Positions 58,487 to 64,000 of a DNA stretch of 64,000 nt are shown here, one piece after another. The stretch covers positions 2,046,001 to 2,110,000 of the forward strand of contig JAUDYN010000006.1 of NCBI GenBank assembly GCA_030407005.1. The letters are read 5' to 3'. The notes under the pieces were generated by a model. That model did not search any database. It was not told the DNA's origin and was given only the letters and a program-made list of their open reading frames with translations. The translations under genes were made by a program, and so were the position numbers. The DNA comes from Desarmillaria ectypa. Taxonomy: Eukaryota > Basidiomycota > Agaricomycetes > Agaricales > Physalacriaceae. How positions within the stretch are numbered: the first letter of the stretch is position 1; every line of letters starts with the position of its first letter.

Positions 58487-61174
58487 ATGCCTGAAGAAGA
58501 AAGAAACCCCTCCGAACCCTGAACCATTTTGCTTGGCGTTGCCATCAGCAGTGCCATACTATTGACTTTTTTACAGTCCTTGCCATTCTAATCTACAAGG
58601 AAGAAATCTGAGCGTTGCTCCAGCAAAGGCATGCCCGACAACCCATCCTACCCCCCCGACCTCCTAGACATCTGGACCATGTCATTCCCAGGGAGTTATC
58701 TCCTGTCCGATTGGGAGAACGAGTGGCGATACCACTTGTCCATCCCTGTCCCCGCTTCACGATTGCCTCCTCCTCTGAGGAGAGTTCAGATTCAAGGCCC
58801 CTGACTCCTGGGCCCTCCTCCGCCCGTGTACATGATGTGTGAGCAGTCCTCCTCTGCTACAGGATGGAATGACCCACCATTGCACTGGAGCGACCAACAG
58901 CTGAATGCATGGCGGCCCAAGAATATGCGCAGGACATTCGGCTTGTGCTCGATGATCCCCCACCCACTTACCCCAGCCCTCCCCCTCATCCACCAACCCC
59001 CGCCCTCTGCATATCACACTGGAGGGAATGATCAGATTCCCCATCGCTTGACAGCGATGACAGTAGAAGGCCCGGCCACTCCGGACCCCACCACCCCGAT
59101 GATCCTGCCATGGATCGAAACCATCCCTACAGACCATGAGGATGAGAAACATGGCCTGAGGAAGGAGAGTCAATCTCTCTCTCCTCCCTCCCCATCATCG
59201 AAATCTCTGATGATAACATTGTCAGAGACAACACCCCAGTCCCAGCCCCTCCCTGTGCCACCAATGATCCCTTCAACCCACATGGGGAAGACTTCATCTG
59301 GCCTGACCTCTCCGAGGTTGACTGAAGACTCTTTGGTCCATTCCAGACCGTGGCATAGGAAGTTCGATGCAGAGACATCGAAGCAAGAGACCTCTGGGAA
59401 GAGCCCAGAATCGAAATGGATGAGTGGTTGGCACTCAACCAAGGGGATCCCATTCGGATCCCAATCAATGGGCCCAGCTCTGCTAGGTCCGATATCATCA
59501 CCACCCGGATTTGCGCCAACTGCGACCGGAGCATATTCCGCCCCTCTGCAGGGGATTTCTTTCCAGGGCTTCAGCCCAGAGATCCAGATGAGCAGTGGGA
59601 ATTGGAGAACACTCTCCAACACCTATGGAGGTTGGAGGTGGCAAGAGAGGAGTGATTGGGGACAAAGGCCCCAGTACGATACGTTAACCTATGATACAGG
59701 TTATTACAGTGGGATGGAATACCACCATCCCCAATATGAAATATATCTGGATCACCCACCGGATACCCCAGTCACGAACTGATGACCACTTCCCGACTCG
59801 CCCCCACATCATTGGGCATATCACCAAGGATACCATCCTTATCAGGGTGGTAGTCTTCTCTTCGCAGGGGTGAGAGAAGAAATGGAAGCCAAAGGAGCCC
59901 CTGCAGGAAACACCACTGCAGGGGCATCAAGAACCCCTGCCACAGCAGAAGAAATCCATCAGCAGACAAAAACCGCACTGATGGAAAAAGAGCAGCATAT
60001 TGCAGAGATGCATGAAGAACTTGACAGGGAGGAGTCGGCCCGCAAGATGATGGCGGAATACCTCAAAGATCAAGACAAGGGGAAGGAACCAGAAAGGGGA
60101 AGACCATCAGGTGAGCCGCCAAGAGGCCACCCAGGGTACAGGCCAGATTGATACTCGATCCCAAGACTGCCCCCTGGACAGGGTCCCCCTGACCCCATTC
60201 CAAATCCTGTTGGGAACACCACTGCCGATGCCCCTTATTTGGGCATCAAACCAACTCTCATCAAGGTCCCCACTCCATTCAAAGGGGACCATGACAATAT
60301 TGAACGCTTCATAGGCGATTGTATCGCCTATTTTGAAGTGTTCCGTCACTACTTCCAGGTGCTGTCACACTTGGTACTATTCATGATATCCCACTTCAAG
60401 GGTGCCGCCAAGGACTGGTGGGTCTATAAGAGACCTGAATACTGGGTGGGCGATGCCTTTGATGGCACTGCCACTCATTTCAGATACTCTGACTGGGCCA
60501 ACTTTGTCGACCTAGTCACATGACAGTTCCGGGATCCTGCAATCAAGGAGATCCACGAAAAGTGCATGTTTGACTTGCATATGGGAGCACAGCCCGCCTC
60601 CCACTATTTCCAAAAGCTTGAGGAGGAAGCCAAGCTAGCAGGCCAAAGGACCGATGAAGCTGAATGCGGCGCGATGGTGAAGGCAGTGTGACTAGGAGTG
60701 CCTAGTTCATATATGACCTTTATCTCTAACATGGGCATAAGTATTCCATGCTCATATCCAGAGTGGAAGGAGCGCATCCTCTGGATGTATGAAGAGAGAC
60801 AGCGGAAGTGGGTCTTTGACCAGACCACTAGTATGCTCCGGGACAGCCAGAAGCAGGGCCCACATCCCCAACAACAGCAGCCCAGTGGCAAGAACACCAC
60901 TGGGGTGACAAGTTCCTCGGCTCCAAAGCCGACTGCTGGGAGTGGAGGAACCAGCTGCAATGCTGGAACCGGTAAGTGGACAACGTACAGAGAGATGGGG
61001 AAGCCCATGGACTTAGACTGGCAATGAGCCAAGAGGCACTGTTTCAGGTGTGACCAAAAGGGTCACCTGAGCAGGGATTGCCCTACAAGAAAAGAGAAGA
61101 ACATTGTGAGATACGTGGGGCCCACTGATGTAGTGGTGCCGAGCATCTCAAAGGTTGAGGAAGTAAAAGAGTAG
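58487..61174 (+). pseudogene. Gypsy gag, copy 2 (full length, about 895 codons)
   Basis: ATG at 58487 is 61 nt after the LTR (MPEEERNPSEP), then a hydrophobic run (TILLGVAISSAILLTF) that continues after a one-base frame change in a six-T run as TVLAILIYKEEI. The frame returns by about 58832 and stays the same to the TAG at 61172. It encodes a Pro-rich region, GYYSGMEYHHPQYEIYLDH, a coiled coil (ALMEKEQHIAEMHEELDREE), the core (GAAKDWWVYKRPEYWVGDAF) and the zinc knuckle CFRCDQKGHLSRDC. Interior stops (58520, 60148, 60522, 60689, 61025) are TGA at expected Arg positions. Confidence 0.7.
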
Positions 61175-61206
61175 GGCATCAAGGGTTCGATTCCCCTTGC
61201 ATGCCC
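61174..61206 (+). other. gag-pol junction hairpin (tRNA-minihelix-like), copy 2
   Basis: GGGCAT (61174-61179) pairs with ATGCCC (61201-61206), and CAAGGG with CCCTTG, enclosing TTCGATT. The first G belongs to the gag TAG and the 3' stem contains the pol ATG (61201). Pol is in the -1 frame relative to gag, as in copy 1. The layout mimics the acceptor plus T-arm of a tRNA with small bulges. Confidence 0.6.
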
Positions 61207-63284
61207 AAGTCTCAAGGTGTGTCCTCGGTTTCCACAGGTCAGACTGATTATTATAAAAACAGACTATTATGCACAAAAAAGAATATACCCATGACTTCAC
61301 AGAAGCCAAAGACTGATCAAGAATCAACAAGAAAAAACAGGTACATCATTCTCTTAGAAGATGCTGACACCAGTATCTGTAGTGACAAATCCCGAGCCTC
61401 CGACAAACTAGAGTGGGACTTGCCAGATGGTGCTGGCACTGCAACAAAGTCCAATGAGCAGAGCTCACTGGATACGCTGCTGAGTGCACAGCGACAGGCA
61501 GGGACCAGTAGGCGGGACTCCTTTGGGCCTCCCAGAAGTCCGACCATCCCAGTACCTGCCTCGAGTGGCGGGGCAAGCCCACCAGTTCTGCCAGGGTCGG
61601 CAGAGAACCAGGACAGTGCCTCTAACCAGGGCCAGGACCGACGACCTGGACTAACCGGTCTGGGGAGTGGAAAACTTGACAAAGCTGAGTACCAAACTGA
61701 GCCGGTAAGTCACAGGATCAAAGCTGACAGGAAGGAAGTTGCTAGCGCCCAGGCGATAAAAAGGGGGCAGGATTTCCCAAACTGGAATGGTGCAGGATAT
61801 GAACATGTGAAGGTCACCTTAGGCACTAGCTGGGAGTCAATGACCAAGGAAATTCAAACTCTGTCATGAGTGGTGCTGGCTGAAGAACAAAGAAAGGAAG
61901 CTGCTAGCACCCAGGCAGTAAATAGGGGGCATTTCAGCAGAACAACCATCATCGAAGTACCCGACAAAGAAGATGACACTGCCTTTAGGATGTGGCAAGC
62001 CAACCAATCCAAAGCCAGTACCCCGATACCCAGAACACTGGAAACACAAACCACTTTTCAAAGAATATCCTCCTTATTCCATGTAATGAGGAACTTTCCA
62101 CAGAAGGATGGGTGTTGATACTACGCAATCATATATATGCCAAACACAGGATGCCACAGGTGGTCATATCGGACAGAGGACCACAATTCGTTTCAGCATT
62201 CATGAAGGAACTTTACCAAATGTTAAACATCACCCAGAATGCCTCCACAGCATACCACCCACAGACCGATGGACAGACAGAGAGAGTCAACCAGGAGGTT
62301 GAAAAATACCTATGCATCTTTGTCAATCACTGACAGACCGACTGGGTAGCATGGCTACCTCTGGCAGAATTCACCCACAACAACTGAGTACACTTGGCCA
62401 TGGGCAAAAGCCCCTTCATGGTCCTATACGGATGCAATCCCCGACTCATCCCAGAGTCAATTCAGAAAACCAGCTTCGCAAATCCCACAGCAGTAGATTT
62501 CACCGAGACTATGGCCAAAGTCCATAAAGAGGTACACAATGCTTTAGAAAAAGCAGCGGTGCAAATGAAGGTGCAATACAACAAATGAAGACAGACTCCA
62601 CAGGAATATCAAATCAGAGATAGGGTATGGCTAGATACCGCCAACCTTCATCTTCCTCAACCAAAGAAGAAGCTCGACGACAAGCGAACGGGACCATTCG
62701 AGATCATTGAAAAGTCAGGGGCAGCAGCATACAAGCTGAAGCTACCGCCCCACTGGAAGATTCATCCCTGATTCAATGAAAAACTGTTAACCCCTTACGT
62801 TGAACCTTCATTCCCGAACCAACAGTCACCGCCACCTCCTCCTCTGGACCTCATCGACAGTCAAGAAGAATATAAAATTGAAGAAGTTTTGGATTCTCAC
62901 ACCAGAAAAGTATGATCCAAAAGAGGACAACCATCTAGGGAAGTCATGGACTATCTAGTCAAGTGGAAAGGATGGACCTGTGAACACAACTCATGGGTCC
63001 AAGAGAATGAGATGATGAACACTTTGGAAGTGATCCAAGAGTATCAAACCAGTGTAAACCACACCATATACACTTCAAAAATCGTAACCAAGAACAAAAT
63101 AGTGATCAAGATACTGGACCATAAATATTCGGAACATGGCAACGTAGCCTATCTCACCAAAAGAAAAGATGGATATATGAAATGGATCATCAATCCAGAT
63201 GAGAATGTATGGAAACATTTGATTGATCAGTACTGGATCAGTCAAATCGCAACACAGTTTGACACCCCTATAGAAGAGCCTTAG
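61201..63284 (+). pseudogene. Gypsy pol remnant, copy 2: leader plus integrase C-terminal part and chromodomain
   Basis: ATG 61201 (MPKSQGVSSVSTGQTD) opens 222 codons of pol leader. After about 62050 the sequence jumps to the middle of the integrase core (KNILLIPCNEELSTEGWVLI), so protease, RT and RNase H are absent. The rest includes VVISDRGPQFVSAFM, TAYHPQTDGQTERVNQEVEK, MAKVHKEVHNALEKAA, PPPPPLDLIDSQEEYKIEEV and the chromodomain DYLVKWKGWTCEHNSWVQEN. It ends at TAG 63282. Stops after the junction (62331, 62385, 62586, 62769, 62914) are all TGA at Arg-type positions. Confidence 0.88.
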
Positions 63285-63316
63285 CAGTTGGGATGACTGC
63301 TTTAACAAGGGGGTAA

Positions 63317-63739
63317 TGTTATGATTTTTCCATTATCTTATCTTATCTGAGTCATATCCATGACTCAGCCATCTAATCTATCCAAGAAACCGACTTGTAT
63401 CCAGCTATTCGCCAGCTACAACCCTCATTCTCACCGTCTGTCACCCCAGACGCTTTCCATTGGTTCTATGATCCTCCTGGATCGACCTCTGTAGGCACTG
63501 TTTGTGCATGGACTTTCGCGTTTCACCTAATTATAACACCGTAGAAATACTATATAAACAGAGTAAACTAGACAGTTGTACTCTATCTCTTGTTTTAATT
63601 ATCATCATACATTTCTTGTCTGCACAACACAGAAGGCTTTCAGCTTCTATCTCTCACTTTGGGTGATCATTTGAACGTGTAATGGCCCAGAGAGATCAGC
63701 TGACTGCCCCAAGTCATGTGCCCAAGTCAGTGCCTAACA
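63317..63739 (+). repeat. 423-bp gypsy LTR (3' LTR of copy 2)
   Basis: TGTTATGATTTTTCC...CAGTGCCTAACA, same length as 58003-58425 and differing from it at few positions by eye. It is preceded by the polypurine tract AAGGGGGTAA. Confidence 0.92.
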
Positions 63740-63750
63740 CAAGAGGGTAA

Positions 63751-64000
63751 TGTTATGATTTTTCCATTATCTTATCTTATTTCATCATATCCATGACACC
63801 ACACATCTTATCTCAGACAGTATCAATGCATTCACTGATGATCACCCCATTTCTTAACGATTCCTACCCTAGTTCACTCTTATTCATCCATGATCTATCC
63901 AACTTACACACCATTCTCTCATGAATGATACCATTTCATCTATTAATAATGCTGTATTTTCTGTATATAAGTAGAGTAGTTTTCACCATTGTACTCTACC
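63751..64000 (+). repeat. Start of a further, diverged gypsy LTR
   Basis: Begins TGTTATGATTTTTCCATTATC after CAAGAGGGTAA, another polypurine-tract-like sequence, only 11 bp behind the previous LTR. It then diverges but keeps TATATAAGTAG near 63965. It runs off the window. Confidence 0.65.

Larger units (their letters stand above)
58003..63739 (+). mobile_element. Ty3/gypsy chromovirus, internally deleted copy 2
   Basis: LTR 58003-58425, gag 58487-61174, pol remnant 61201-63284, polypurine tract AAGGGGGTAA (63308-63316) and LTR 63317-63739. Compared with copy 1 it lacks protease, RT, RNase H and the integrase N-terminus through a junction near 62050. It is therefore non-autonomous even before counting stop codons. 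Confidence 0.88.

Noticed and set aside
61165..61210. tRNA gene (GGGTTCGATTCCCC resembles a T-arm/B box)
   Set aside because: No D-arm, anticodon arm or A box fits upstream, the 5' stem directly adjoins the T-stem, and the sequence sits in the same place in two gypsy copies. It is treated as a junction hairpin.
58487..63284. TGA read as a sense codon in the transposon
   Set aside because: TGA occurs where Arg is expected and CGA to TGA is a simple CpG transition. Nearby Arg codons changed to CAT, TGT and CAA as well, so decay explains it better than recoding.
1..64000. CRISPR array, prophage or bacterial operon signals
   Set aside because: No regularly spaced identical repeats; introns and gene content are fungal throughout.

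Overview
The window is nuclear DNA of a filamentous basidiomycete, most likely an agaricomycete mushroom-forming fungus. The genes are split by many short introns (about 45-60 nt, GT...AG, with CTAAC/CTGAC-like branch sites). The gene set is fungal: a white-collar-1-type blue-light receptor, a Chs4/Skt5-like Sel1-repeat protein with a CAAX box, a BTB plus CAP-Gly protein, a fungal 2OG-Fe(II) oxygenase remnant, and Ty1/copia and chromodomain Ty3/gypsy retrotransposons. I rebuilt gene models by hand from splice signals and reading frame. Models described as frame-consistent have exon lengths summing to a multiple of three.

Left and middle (about 3-44 kb) is gene-containing euchromatin. In order: a Byr4/Bfa1-like gene (+, 3.3-5.7 kb); a 4HBT thioesterase-like fragment (-, 6.1-6.5 kb); a small membrane-anchored unknown (-, 9.0-9.5 kb); an NRAMP divalent-metal transporter (-, 11.1-12.6 kb); a broken 2OG oxygenase (+, 13.4-14.2 kb); a ferric/cupric reductase (+, 16.0-18.4 kb); a CCCH zinc-finger protein (-, 18.9-21.4 kb); a BTB/CAP-Gly protein (+, 23.7-27.1 kb); a zinc alcohol dehydrogenase (+, 29.9-31.4 kb); an unknown four-exon gene (-, 31.5-32.4 kb); the Chs4/Skt5-like gene (-, 33.6-35.7 kb); the WC-1-like photoreceptor (-, 37.2-39.7 kb); ribosomal protein uL16/RPL10 (-, 40.1-40.9 kb); an unknown basic protein (+, 41.9-42.7 kb); and a DUF5648-type repeat protein (-, 43.1-43.7 kb). 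The NRAMP and reductase genes are neighbours, and the reductase promoter carries an exact ATCAGATAA iron-GATA-factor site, so they form a small metal-uptake neighbourhood.

Right (about 44.3-64 kb) is a nested retrotransposon island. A 5'-truncated Ty1/copia element (-) abuts the LTR of a Ty3/gypsy chromovirus (+). The first gypsy copy is a mosaic containing two partial gag regions and an almost full pol. It is interrupted by two copies, in opposite orientation, of a 1,362-bp LTR-like sequence that match in every stretch I compared. A second gypsy copy (58.0-63.7 kb) shares the 423-bp LTR and lacks protease/RT/RNase H through internal deletion. A further related LTR begins at 63,751. In-frame stops in the gypsy copies are mainly TGA at arginine positions, as expected from CpG to TpG decay.

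The most unusual signals are in the gypsy family. Gag appears to begin with a predicted transmembrane anchor. A tRNA-minihelix-like hairpin sits between the gag stop and the pol ATG, conserved with changed but still paired bases in two copies. The 1,362-bp inverted repeat pair has LTR-type ends but no visible target-site duplications.
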